In this document: one piece after another, positions 33,607 to 42,802 of the stretch | Layout: the number at the start of each line of letters is the position of its first letter | Numbering within the stretch: the stretch's first letter is position 1 | DNA from: an uncultured Alistipes sp. | GTDB taxonomy: Bacteria > Bacteroidota > Bacteroidia > Bacteroidales > Rikenellaceae | Length of the DNA stretch: 64,000 nucleotides | Direction: 5' to 3' | NCBI GenBank assembly: GCA_904502005.1 | Contig: CAJGDC010000001.1 | Coordinates: 1 to 64,000, forward strand | Made by a program: the position numbers and the translations under genes | Notes under the pieces: generated by a model | What the model was told of the DNA's origin: nothing | Seen by the model: only the letters and a program-made list of their open reading frames with translations | Databases searched by the model: none

Positions 33607-35615
33607 TACAACCAACCGTTACTGTTTGCGCCACGGCGAACGGTAATAGCAAACCTCTGACTACTGCCACCACTTGCGGTAATAGTAGCCTCTGTAGAGC
33701 CACTCTCAACGCCCTTGAACACCAACGCCGAGCCACTCTTTTCAACTGTTGCGATAGCTGTATTGGCAATTGTCACACTAAATGTCTGATTATCACCACT
33801 CTTAAAGTAGCGTGCAGGGGCAATAGCAACCTGAGCACCAGTGGCAATATAGAGATTCGGGAAGCGCATATCAACACCTGCGCCCTCAATAGCGGCAAGG
33901 AACGCAGTAGCATCTACCTGACCACCCATACCTCCGCGATAGTCTGACATATCTATTGTCATAGGTTGTATAGGACCAATATCGGCAACATAACGGCAGT
34001 ATCTCTTTGTACCGACAAAGTAGCTATCAATATCAACAGCGCTATCTACGAGAAGTTTCTGAAGCTCCGCAGCCTTAAAGTGCTTACGCAGCTGTGTGGC
34101 ATAGCTAATACCTAATGCCATAACACCCGAAACATGTGGACAAGCCATAGAGGTACCCTCCATATATCCATAGCCACTCTCAGAGATGTGGTACGGCAGC
34201 GTTGAAAGGATACATCCTACCTCGCCATAGTTATGCTTATCATCCACATACTCAAAGTAGTAGTCCTGGTCGCCACCAGGGGCTGAGATAGTTGTACCCG
34301 TGCCGTAGTTTGTATAGACTGCAGGGGTAAAGTCTGCCGCTGTAGCCGCCACGGAGATATACTCATCTGCCGCACCAGGGAATCCTGCAGCCGCAGCACT
34401 CTCATTTCCGCCGGCAAAGATTGCAATTCCACCCTCTACAGTGCCATTTGCAGAACCTGCATAGTGGGTAAAGTACTCCAAAGCCTCTCGCTCAAGCGGT
34501 GAGCCAGCAATCCACTCCTCTTTTGTTCCGAAGCCAGCAGCTCCCCAATCGTAGATATTCGCACATGGCGATACATATCCCCAGCTACACTGGAGCACCA
34601 CAGCACCATTATCTGCCGCATACTTTATCGCACGAGCAGTCGAAAGAATAGTGGTTGCCATATTTCCGGAGAAAATCTGGCAGCACATAATCTTCACGCC
34701 GCTATTCTCACTACCATCACCACCAGCGATAGAGCTAATACCAATACCATTATTGTTCACTGCCGAGATAACTCCTGCCACGTGTGTTCCGTGTCCAGAG
34801 TCGTAGACATCATCCCAAACAATTTTACCCGACTGGTGGACAAAGTTGTAACCATATACGTCGCCCTTATATCCATTACCATCGGCATCGGTATCCGAAC
34901 GAAGTGTCTCGCCCTCATTTATCCACATATTTGGCAATAGATCCGGATGCTCCACAAAGATTCCCTCATCAAGCACCGCCACAATAACACTGCTATCACC
35001 AGTACTCTTCTCCCATGCACCCTGGCACTGCACATCGGCATCCTTAACACTCTTTACAACTCCATCCTTATGGAACAGCTCACCTGTGTTGATAAGATTC
35101 CACTGCGCAGCAAGTAGAGGGTCAGCAATAGTGGCACGAGTAGCCGCCATAGCAGCCTCTAACTTACTCTGTGACAGTGGTGTTGCACGACGAGTGTAGT
35201 TACGCTTTACTGTGCGATTTACATCTACCTTCTGCACCTGACCTAGGCGAGCAAATCGGCGAGCAACATCCTCTACAGCGGTTTTATTGCCATCAAAGCG
35301 CACAACATACCAGAGGTTAAGACCACTCTCTACAGTACGCTGCTCGGCATCGCTATCAACCGCAAATACGCGCTCTATCTGGCAAGTTCCGATTGCCTCA
35401 AGAATCTCGTCCAGCTCAACGTCACCACTACGAGTTACTCGTGAGCCATCAATACCCGCCTCCGCAATAAGCTGAGCCACCTGAGGGGTGAACTTTACAA
35501 CTATCTCATCCGGGGTGTATGGCATCGGAGCAACCTCTACACTCTGCTCTAACTCTCTGCTGCACGAGCTAAAAATAAGCAACAGGGATAGTATATATAA
35601 CAATCTACTCTTCAT
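33606..35615 (-). CDS. Subtilisin-like (S8) serine protease lipoprotein with Ig-like tail
   Basis: The 669-residue protein has a lipoprotein signal (LLLIFSSC, Cys18) and an inhibitor-like propeptide (about 33-140, starting TPDEIVVKF). The S8 domain has Asp216 (VIVAVLDEGIF), His275 (DSGHGTHVAG), the oxyanion Asn404 (AGGNES) and Ser489 (GTSMACPHVSG). A bacterial Ig-like domain forms the last roughly 80 residues. All catalytic residues are present, so it should be active at the cell surface or in the periplasm. The start at 35615 overlaps the preceding LRR gene by 11 bp. It is the only degradative enzyme in the RagAB-type operon. Confidence 0.92.
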   Translation of the reverse strand: MKSRLLYILSLLLIFSSCSRELEQSVEVAPMPYTPDEIVVKFTPQVAQLIAEAGIDGSRVTRSGDVELDEILEAIGTCQIERVFAVDSDAEQRTVESGLNLWYVVRFDGNKTAVEDVARRFARLGQVQKVDVNRTVKRNYTRRATPLSQSKLEAAMAATRATIADPLLAAQWNLINTGELFHKDGVVKSVKDADVQCQGAWEKSTGDSSVIVAVLDEGIFVEHPDLLPNMWINEGETLRSDTDADGNGYKGDVYGYNFVHQSGKIVWDDVYDSGHGTHVAGVISAVNNNGIGISSIAGGDGSENSGVKIMCCQIFSGNMATTILSTARAIKYAADNGAVVLQCSWGYVSPCANIYDWGAAGFGTKEEWIAGSPLEREALEYFTHYAGSANGTVEGGIAIFAGGNESAAAAGFPGAADEYISVAATAADFTPAVYTNYGTGTTISAPGGDQDYYFEYVDDKHNYGEVGCILSTLPYHISESGYGYMEGTSMACPHVSGVMALGISYATQLRKHFKAAELQKLLVDSAVDIDSYFVGTKRYCRYVADIGPIQPMTIDMSDYRGGMGGQVDATAFLAAIEGAGVDMRFPNLYIATGAQVAIAPARYFKSGDNQTFSVTIANTAIATVEKSGSALVFKGVESGSTEATITASGGSSQRFAITVRRGANSNGWL

Positions 35616-37233
35616 CTCCCATCGGTTTTTTCTTTGTTGTATACTCCTTATAATAGTAGTCCATATTTGCAGGCTCATTCTCAAAGACTGCCAGCGTACC
35701 ATTCTTAGCGCGACCCTCCTGTGGGAATACAAGGCTATATGGAATCCACATATCCAATGCAGGGTGGTAGAGCAACCAATCCGGTAGGCGACCATAGAGT
35801 CGGTTATGGTTTATCGAGAAACGCTTGCACGAAGGCATCACCTTCTTAATCTTACGGTCTACAAGTATCTGTGGCAATGAATCTACAGCATCAATCTCCT
35901 GCTGAGTGTAGTATGGCACTGTATCATCATCCTCAAAGGTTGGAAGCTCACCCTGCAAGTAGTTCACAGAGAGCACAAGGGTATCCAAATTCCACTTAAG
36001 CAGGTGCTCTGGGAACTTTGGCTCATCCATAAATCCGCCCAAGTCGGTGCGAATAGTATTACTCAAGTCAGAGATTGCACTACGCTGGTTGGCGTTAAGG
36101 ATAAGGGTGCGAAGCTTTGGGAAGTTCTCCTTTGTCAGCACCTCAGGGACCGTCTGGAAGTTATTTGAGCCTAAATCCAAGTGCTCAAGATTCTTCAGCG
36201 CCGCAAGGCTCTTTGGCAACGAGGTAAGTCCATAGCTACCCAGGGTCAATCGCTTAAGTTGTGTAAGATTGGCAATATCATCGCCAAGCTCAAGGTTGAG
36301 CAAGAAGGTGTTTGTATTTCCAAAGAAGTACAACTCCTCGGCCGCTGTAAGATACTTAACCTCGTATGGCAGTTGCTCCTTGATATTAAAGAAATAGAAC
36401 TCCGCGCTGCGCACACGACCAACCATCTTATCAGTGCAGCCCTTCATACTCTTATCCCAAAGCACAACATTATCCCACAAATCCATAGGCTGTGAGGCAT
36501 CCCATGAGACCATAGTCTGCAGTGTACGAGATATAGAGAGCAGTGCTACAGAGTCACCAGCGCGAGTATCCGGAATAATAGGCTCGGCTGCCTGCTGTGT
36601 AACATTCAAATTATCCTGACGTGCCATAGTAACCTCACCCTTAGGGCGGAAGGCAACCTTAGCGAGGCGCTCACGGTCAGAGGTGTTTATATCCCACTTA
36701 AAGCGCACAGTTGTTGTGCGTGGACGAGCCCCACGATTAAGGTCCAGAGTATGACGCTCACTGTCCAACCAACCTGCATTGTCAGGGATATCGACATCAA
36801 AGTCGATATTGCTCTTAATTTTAACATCAAAATATCTACTATCAAGGCGGTCATAGTTTGCAATCTCAACCTCTGGCTGCTCCACCTCGATGGTGTAATC
36901 AAAGCCCTTCTGGTTAATCACAATCTGCTTCTGCTCCCAGGTGTCAATATTCTCAATCACCACGACACCGCGACGAGCAGTAGTTGTGAGGGCAGAGTCG
37001 ATGATAAAGTTACACTCTGTCGTACCCTTACCATTTGCTGGCGAGACTGTAATCCACTGGTTGTCTGTAGAGGCAATCCAACGGTTTGTAGAGGTTATTG
37101 TCCTGCTTACAACGCCACCTGTAGCCTCAACATCGAACTCAATGCCTTCGGTTGTAAAGGCATTGTCTGTCTTATCTGTGCCGCAAGCTACTGCAATAGC
37201 TGTGGCGGCAAAAAATATCAAAATTCTTCTCAT
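35605..37233 (-). CDS. BACON-domain and leucine-rich-repeat lipoprotein
   Basis: The 542-residue protein begins with a lipoprotein signal (ATAIAVAC, Cys17). The first domain is a BACON module (about 28-110; GGVVSRTITSTNRWIAS, NQWITVSPANGKG, QIVINQKG). A second BACON-like module follows (about 115-225). The C-terminal half has bacterial leucine-rich repeats (LTQLKRLTLGSYGLTSLPKSL, LKNLEHLDLGSNNFQTVPEVL). BACON domains bind carbohydrate or mucin and LRRs bind proteins, so this is likely a surface binding protein. It starts 1 bp after the previous LRR gene ends. Confidence 0.85.
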   Translation of the reverse strand: MRRILIFFAATAIAVACGTDKTDNAFTTEGIEFDVEATGGVVSRTITSTNRWIASTDNQWITVSPANGKGTTECNFIIDSALTTTARRGVVVIENIDTWEQKQIVINQKGFDYTIEVEQPEVEIANYDRLDSRYFDVKIKSNIDFDVDIPDNAGWLDSERHTLDLNRGARPRTTTVRFKWDINTSDRERLAKVAFRPKGEVTMARQDNLNVTQQAAEPIIPDTRAGDSVALLSISRTLQTMVSWDASQPMDLWDNVVLWDKSMKGCTDKMVGRVRSAEFYFFNIKEQLPYEVKYLTAAEELYFFGNTNTFLLNLELGDDIANLTQLKRLTLGSYGLTSLPKSLAALKNLEHLDLGSNNFQTVPEVLTKENFPKLRTLILNANQRSAISDLSNTIRTDLGGFMDEPKFPEHLLKWNLDTLVLSVNYLQGELPTFEDDDTVPYYTQQEIDAVDSLPQILVDRKIKKVMPSCKRFSINHNRLYGRLPDWLLYHPALDMWIPYSLVFPQEGRAKNGTLAVFENEPANMDYYYKEYTTKKKPMGDEE

Positions 37234-37234
37234 A

Positions 37235-39880
37235 CTACTCCAGCATTGCGTCACAGTTAAGAATTGTCTGCGACTTGTCATAAATTAGCATATACGCCCC
37301 CACCTGCCATGCATAGCAGATATCCGAAGCATCAAAGATAATATTCGGATTATCCGAGATGTCAAGGTAGTAGATAAGCGTAGAGATTGTATCGTCAATC
37401 TTACGGAGGTCATTTGAGCCCAGATACAAACCTCTTAGGCCCTTATGGTTAAAGACGCCCTGTGGCCACTCTCTTAGGCAACGCTCACCTGCTGCATTGC
37501 GCTGACTACGAATACCTAAAACTGTAAGGTAGAAGCTATCGAGCGGCTCAAATGGGAAGTGCTCAAAGCAGTTGAAAGACAACTCAACGCCATAAAGGTA
37601 TGGTAGATTTACAGCATGAATCTCGCGTGGGAGGTCCTTAAGTTTGTTATATGACAAATCAATAGAGGTCATATAGATTGAGTTCTCATACTCAAAACTT
37701 CCCTTCGGAATCTCGTCAATACTACAGCCGCGAAGGATTATATATGCCACAATAGAGTTTGTCTTTGCCAGAGCCGTTGGATACTTCGTCAGCTTAGGAT
37801 TCTGCGCAAGGGTAAAGGTCTCAACCTTAATACCACGATAAGAGCCATCCTCCTCGCCCTCAAAGCCATCGATTTCATTGCCCGAAAAGTCTACCGAAGT
37901 AAGGGCTGAGTTACTCTTTGCCGAGAAGATATTTGGCACCTTCTTGAGCTTGTTATACTTAACAGAGAAGGCCTCAGAGTCGGCATAACCACAGAAGTAG
38001 CCCTCCTCATCCACAGGCAGTGACTCTAACTGATTATTATCAAGATAGAGCTGCACTGGAGAGACACTCTTGCCCAGCGGATGAATCTTTGAGATATTGT
38101 TATATGCAAGGTCAAGCAGTGAGACCTTAGTCATATTCTTAAACGACTCAGGCAGCTCCTCAAGGCTATTCTGACGAGCATAGAGAATCTGAATCTTCTC
38201 CTTTGACGCTCCACAAGCCAGCGCATCCATACCTGCATAAATCTCACTGGCACTCCACTGACGGTTATTTGAAATATTGATAGAGATAAGCTCTGGTATG
38301 CGAGCTATCTGCAGTGGGAACTTCTTGAGTTTTGAGCAGTTATAGAGCTCAAGGTCGGTACAAGAGGCCAAATCACCAAGCTCCTCTGGAAGTGTCTCCA
38401 GTGCGCCGTTGGCGATAAAGAGGTACTGCAACTTTGTCAGTTTGCCAATCTCCGCAGGGATAGACTTCAGTCCATTACACATCGTGCCGTGGTTGGTATC
38501 CATCTTGTGAATTCTCTGTGCTCCACTCTTGCGGTCGATAATCTCACCCTCCGACATTGTATCATAGAGCGATGTAGCCGCAATGTGAATATTATTCTCA
38601 GCAAGTGCGCGAGCGCAAGGCTCTGCAAACTGTGTTGCAGGGTGTATAGTGCGCAGATACTCACCGTGGCTCTCAAGTCGAGTACGATTACGCTCCGCAA
38701 GGCTCTTGCTACTGTCGAGCGTAGGGTCGTATGAGATTAGGTTTGTGTCGTTGTGTGTACCCAAATAGAGCTCAACCATCTCTGTCAGCTGTCCAATAGC
38801 CGGCGAGAGATCTCCACGAAAGGCAAAGCCACTAATATCAATCTTTGCAACTCGGCCATTCGAGTGTAACTCTACACCCGGCTGGTCGCCCCATAAATCT
38901 GGGTCTTTGTTAAACTCCCAGTTGGCACCAGTAGCCCAGTTTTCGCCAACGTAGCTCCAATTCTCGCCATCAAGGCTCTTCCAAATCTCATAGAGGGCAT
39001 AGTAGTCCTTAATATACTCGTCACTCTGATAGAGTGTTACACTCACATCAGCCTTAGTGGTAACATTATCCTCAATAGTAAACTCCGAGAGCTTAGGTGA
39101 ATTATTGCTCTCAAGGAGATTTTTACCACTATCATAGGTCTCGTAACCTATCACGCGATAGGTTGCTGCAGGCAGAGAGACAAGCGAGTCGCAGATAACG
39201 GTCGAGGTGCGATAACCCTCGTTGCTACTCATCTGATTCTCCTCATCAAAGTGCATAGAGAACCTGGATGGCAACTTCTCAATCTTTATAGGGCTTGTCA
39301 CACTTCCTGAGCTAAGCACCTTTGCCACGGTGAGCGACACATACTTTATCTCGTCAAAGGTATACTCACGCGCCGCTGCACGAGTAGGGGCATTAGAGAA
39401 GTCCTCCTTATCCTTTTTCAGTGTAAACTGTGCAGCACCACGAGGAGTAACATTGACTGTAATGTCGTGCATTGTAAGTCCACCACTCACAACCTCAAAA
39501 AGGCTCTCAACGGCAGGTGCACCGGCATAAATCAACTCATCAGCAGTATCATAGAGCGAGAAAGCCACAAGGCGATACTCGCCCGTCAGGAGCTGCAACT
39601 TATCTGAGCGCAAGCCCATCTCCTCACTACCCTCTACAGATGAGAGGGTGAGCGTCTGGGCAATGGTTGTCTCACCATAGCCCAGCGTAACCTTCACTTT
39701 GCAAGCCTCGCCAAGATAGTCAAGCGTAGGCTTTACGGCGCGAGTATCGCCGTAAGATGCCTGCTTGTATAACTTAAACTGCGCATATCCGTAGTCGTTA
39801 TTGCGATAGTCTGGCTCAGAGACTTTGCTACAGCCTAGTACTACAACGACAAGGGATAGTATCAATAAAATTCTCTTCAT
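37235..39880 (-). CDS. DUF4458-like leucine-rich-repeat lipoprotein
   Basis: The 881-residue protein has a lipoprotein signal (VVVVLGC, Cys17). The N-terminal half (about 25-290) has two beta-rich domains of the kind called DUF4458 in Bacteroidales proteins. A short segment (about 300-345) resembles the WxxN region before bacterial LRRs (SLDGENWSYVGENWATG). The rest is leucine-rich repeats to the end (LTKLQYLFIANGALETLPEEL, MTKVSLLDLAYNNISKIHPLG). It is probably surface-exposed and binds a protein or peptide ligand. Its ATG overlaps the upstream stop as TAATG. Confidence 0.83.
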   Translation of the reverse strand: MKRILLILSLVVVVLGCSKVSEPDYRNNDYGYAQFKLYKQASYGDTRAVKPTLDYLGEACKVKVTLGYGETTIAQTLTLSSVEGSEEMGLRSDKLQLLTGEYRLVAFSLYDTADELIYAGAPAVESLFEVVSGGLTMHDITVNVTPRGAAQFTLKKDKEDFSNAPTRAAAREYTFDEIKYVSLTVAKVLSSGSVTSPIKIEKLPSRFSMHFDEENQMSSNEGYRTSTVICDSLVSLPAATYRVIGYETYDSGKNLLESNNSPKLSEFTIEDNVTTKADVSVTLYQSDEYIKDYYALYEIWKSLDGENWSYVGENWATGANWEFNKDPDLWGDQPGVELHSNGRVAKIDISGFAFRGDLSPAIGQLTEMVELYLGTHNDTNLISYDPTLDSSKSLAERNRTRLESHGEYLRTIHPATQFAEPCARALAENNIHIAATSLYDTMSEGEIIDRKSGAQRIHKMDTNHGTMCNGLKSIPAEIGKLTKLQYLFIANGALETLPEELGDLASCTDLELYNCSKLKKFPLQIARIPELISINISNNRQWSASEIYAGMDALACGASKEKIQILYARQNSLEELPESFKNMTKVSLLDLAYNNISKIHPLGKSVSPVQLYLDNNQLESLPVDEEGYFCGYADSEAFSVKYNKLKKVPNIFSAKSNSALTSVDFSGNEIDGFEGEEDGSYRGIKVETFTLAQNPKLTKYPTALAKTNSIVAYIILRGCSIDEIPKGSFEYENSIYMTSIDLSYNKLKDLPREIHAVNLPYLYGVELSFNCFEHFPFEPLDSFYLTVLGIRSQRNAAGERCLREWPQGVFNHKGLRGLYLGSNDLRKIDDTISTLIYYLDISDNPNIIFDASDICYAWQVGAYMLIYDKSQTILNCDAMLE

Positions 39881-41862
39881 TATTTGGCAATATTGAGTGT
39901 ACAAATAAGCACTATCTGACCCTCGCCAAACTGTAGTGCACCAGTTTTACCATTACCCTTCTCGGCATCCATAGTAACCATCTGGAAGTCCTGGCTATAC
40001 TCATACTTGAGCCACTCCTTGTCAGCCTCATTTACATAGCCGCAGCTCTGAGGTAGACCCTTAAGCATAGAGAGGTTTGGTGTTGCTGTGGTGTAGGTCA
40101 AATGATATACCTTCTCACCATAAGAGGCATACTTTGTATACAGTTCGCCAGAGGTAAGCTCTACAAGTGTAGAGTTCTGCTGTGCAGCATACTCTGGATA
40201 GTAGAACGTAACACCTGTAGACTCCTGCTCAGCCGCCTCATTATATCGGCAGAAGAGAAGTGCAAAGACGCCATCTGCATCAGCAAAGGTAACAACACCC
40301 TCATAGTCACCCGTAAGGGCATTCTTTGAAGGCTCGGCGGTTGGTTTTGTCGCATCCATAACGATGCGCACCTTCTCAGACTCAGTACCGAAAATAGTCG
40401 TTGTAATCCAAGCTGTGCTATCTGTAAGCTCTATCATTGAGCCGTTAGCATCAAAAGTGTAACACTTAATCTCGGTGTATGGTCGTACAACATTGACATA
40501 CCAATCCTCATAAGCCCACTGTGAAGTGTAGAGCACATCGTAGCCGACCTTTGCTGTAGAGAAATCATTGAAAATCCAGTGATTTGCATCAAGAGGCTCG
40601 ATATTGCTACCAGCTGCCTCCATAGTCTGCTCGCCCACAATCTCAATAGAGCCTGGGTCGCCAGCCTGCTCAACAACAGTGACAACATATGGTTGGTATG
40701 TTGGAGTAATCGCGCCATTTACGGCAATAAGGTCTATATCTGTAGTTGCTACACTCTTAGGCATCACAAGTACTGTAGCCTTACGAGCAGGGCCATCATT
40801 TACCGCTGCGGTTAGAGAGAGTGCACGACTCTGAATAACCTCATCATTTGTGCTATCCCATGCAGCATAGTCTACTGTAAGCCAAGCAGGTGCAAGGCTC
40901 GGCTGGATAAGACCTGCAGCCTCTGTAAACTCAACAACAGCAACTGCAGAGCCATTGACAGCCGTAACAGAGGCGCTAGCGCTACCCTCTACATACTCGC
41001 CAATCATAGTGTTGTAAATAAGGCCCTTATAGTTAAACTCTGTCTTCTCTGTAAATCCCTCAACGGTAAAAATCTCTGTGGCTGCAGGAATCACAACTTT
41101 AATTGTTGTAACCACCTTATCAACCACTGTTGCATCCACAAAGCTGAGCACTGCACTCTGCTCTGTCATTGGATAGGCTGCAGAGTTACCCTTAATCCAC
41201 AGCTCAGTCACACCAGCCTTACCGCCCTCAATTGGGGTTATCCACTCTGGAGCGCCATCGACAATCCAGTCAAAGTTGCTCTCTACCTTCACACGAGTAG
41301 AGTAGAGAGCCATCTCCTCTGGCCAAATCATCTTCATTCCCTCAGCAGTAACCTCGTTGCTTGAGTATGCATATATCAACTCTCCCTCAGTGGCATAGCA
41401 AAAGGCGTTATTCTCCACAACTACTGGATAGAGCTTAATCTCACGGTTTTTGCGTGCCAATGTAAGCGTTGCAATTGTCTGGGTTTTACCCTGCATCTTC
41501 ATTGTAACCTCACAAATATGGTCTGCATCAAAATCCTCAACATTTGACACTGCAATAACCACATCGTGCTTACCAGCCTCACCACGGAGAGTGTAGACCA
41601 TATTCTCACCACTCTTAATCTGGAAATAGGCTGCTGTGGCCTCTGGTACACTAACCTCCCAAGCCATATTTGGCTCAATTGAAATGGTATACTCGCTTCC
41701 CGGAGCTACCGTTGCAGTGACTGCTGACGGAAAGCTCGGCTGCTCAACATCGGGTGTTGGTGTTGGCTCGTCTGTAGGAACATCTACAGGGTCATTACCA
41801 CACGCTACAAAAAGAATTGACGCTGCAAGTAGTAGGCTTGCTAAACTAAAAAACTTCTTCAT
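39880..41862 (-). CDS. DUF5003-like lipoprotein of RagAB-type operons
   Basis: The 660-residue protein has a lipoprotein signal (SILFVAC, Cys21), a Pro/Thr/Asp-rich linker and a series of beta-sandwich domains (for example AWEVSVPEATAAYFQIKSGENMVY broken by short loops, and FDWIVDGAPEWITP, which resembles BACON-type repeats). The pattern fits the DUF5003 family I associate with susD-linked operons of Bacteroidales; that assignment rests on recognition, not a search. It is likely surface-exposed and substrate-binding. Spacing to its neighbours is 35 bp upstream and -1 bp (TAATG) downstream. Confidence 0.72.
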   Translation of the reverse strand: MKKFFSLASLLLAASILFVACGNDPVDVPTDEPTPTPDVEQPSFPSAVTATVAPGSEYTISIEPNMAWEVSVPEATAAYFQIKSGENMVYTLRGEAGKHDVVIAVSNVEDFDADHICEVTMKMQGKTQTIATLTLARKNREIKLYPVVVENNAFCYATEGELIYAYSSNEVTAEGMKMIWPEEMALYSTRVKVESNFDWIVDGAPEWITPIEGGKAGVTELWIKGNSAAYPMTEQSAVLSFVDATVVDKVVTTIKVVIPAATEIFTVEGFTEKTEFNYKGLIYNTMIGEYVEGSASASVTAVNGSAVAVVEFTEAAGLIQPSLAPAWLTVDYAAWDSTNDEVIQSRALSLTAAVNDGPARKATVLVMPKSVATTDIDLIAVNGAITPTYQPYVVTVVEQAGDPGSIEIVGEQTMEAAGSNIEPLDANHWIFNDFSTAKVGYDVLYTSQWAYEDWYVNVVRPYTEIKCYTFDANGSMIELTDSTAWITTTIFGTESEKVRIVMDATKPTAEPSKNALTGDYEGVVTFADADGVFALLFCRYNEAAEQESTGVTFYYPEYAAQQNSTLVELTSGELYTKYASYGEKVYHLTYTTATPNLSMLKGLPQSCGYVNEADKEWLKYEYSQDFQMVTMDAEKGNGKTGALQFGEGQIVLICTLNIAK

Positions 41863-41897
41863 ATATAAGGTATATTCTATAAATTACGTTAAAAAGA

Positions 41898-42797
41898 CTA
41901 AAATCCCTCTCGTTTGAGTCGCTCGGCCTCCTCGTCGGATATCCACTCAAGGATGTTGTAGAAGTGGCCTACAGTACCAATCGGCTCGCCTAACTTCTCA
42001 ACATATACGTGCAACCACAGCACCACAAAGCGCTGGCACGAGTTGAAGTATGAGGCATAGAGTGGGCTGTCATCACACAAGATGTGGTTATCGCCCAAAA
42101 TCTGACCAAAGACAGATGCTTCATCGCTTAGAACCTGGTCGCTATCCATAGTAACGCGAGGCTCAGCAGCATTACTTCCATCTAAAGAGAGGGTAATGTC
42201 ATAGCCATTAAAGAATGCGTCGCGAATGATAACCATATTAGGCTCTGTAGGGTGTGCCTCGGTGTAGACAACCTTCTGATAAGATGTATTCTCGCCCGGA
42301 TAATCTCGCAAAAAGAGTGACGAGAGGACCGCATAGCCAGTAAAATTATTACGGTCATAGGGGCAGCTCTTGTACATCACAACCTTTGTCATGTCGGAAT
42401 TTTTGTACAAGTCCCACTTCAGGGCGCTATTCATCACAAGGCGAAGGCAGAAGCCCAGAGAGTCCGTAGCTTCGATATTGTCATAAATACCCTCGACCTC
42501 AACCGCAGCAGCAGTCTTTCCTGCCGGTATGGTGACACTATTTGAAATTATACGGTAGTGCTTGCCCTCAATGGCATTGCTACCTGCATCCACCACCTCA
42601 ACGCCAAAAGTGCGGTCATAATCTCGCGCCACGGTAGATGCAACAGCCACCTTAAATCGACTATTGCTCTTCTCTACCATATTTGTTGAGAGGCTATCGG
42701 CAAACATCACATACTCCGCATCGTTGTATGTGGTGTACTGCTCCTTACAGCTCAGCAGCGCCAACAATGTAATTATATATATAGGTAACTTTCTCAT
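41898..42797 (-). CDS. DUF4984/DUF4843-like lipoprotein
   Basis: The 299-residue protein has a lipoprotein signal (LLALLSC, Cys17) and an N-terminal Calx-beta-like domain (RFKVAVASTVARDYDRTFGVEVVD, EGKHYRI, IPAGKTAAAVEVEG). A second domain of about 140 residues follows, ending near the Trp-rich RFVVLWLHVYVE segment. This layout is that of the DUF4843/DUF4984 families encoded immediately after susD in many Bacteroidales operons. It starts 5 bp after the SusD gene ends. Function unknown; probably a surface partner of the receptor complex. Confidence 0.75.
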   Translation of the reverse strand: MRKLPIYIITLLALLSCKEQYTTYNDAEYVMFADSLSTNMVEKSNSRFKVAVASTVARDYDRTFGVEVVDAGSNAIEGKHYRIISNSVTIPAGKTAAAVEVEGIYDNIEATDSLGFCLRLVMNSALKWDLYKNSDMTKVVMYKSCPYDRNNFTGYAVLSSLFLRDYPGENTSYQKVVYTEAHPTEPNMVIIRDAFFNGYDITLSLDGSNAAEPRVTMDSDQVLSDEASVFGQILGDNHILCDDSPLYASYFNSCQRFVVLWLHVYVEKLGEPIGTVGHFYNILEWISDEEAERLKREGF

Positions 42798-42802
42798 AGC
42801 TA

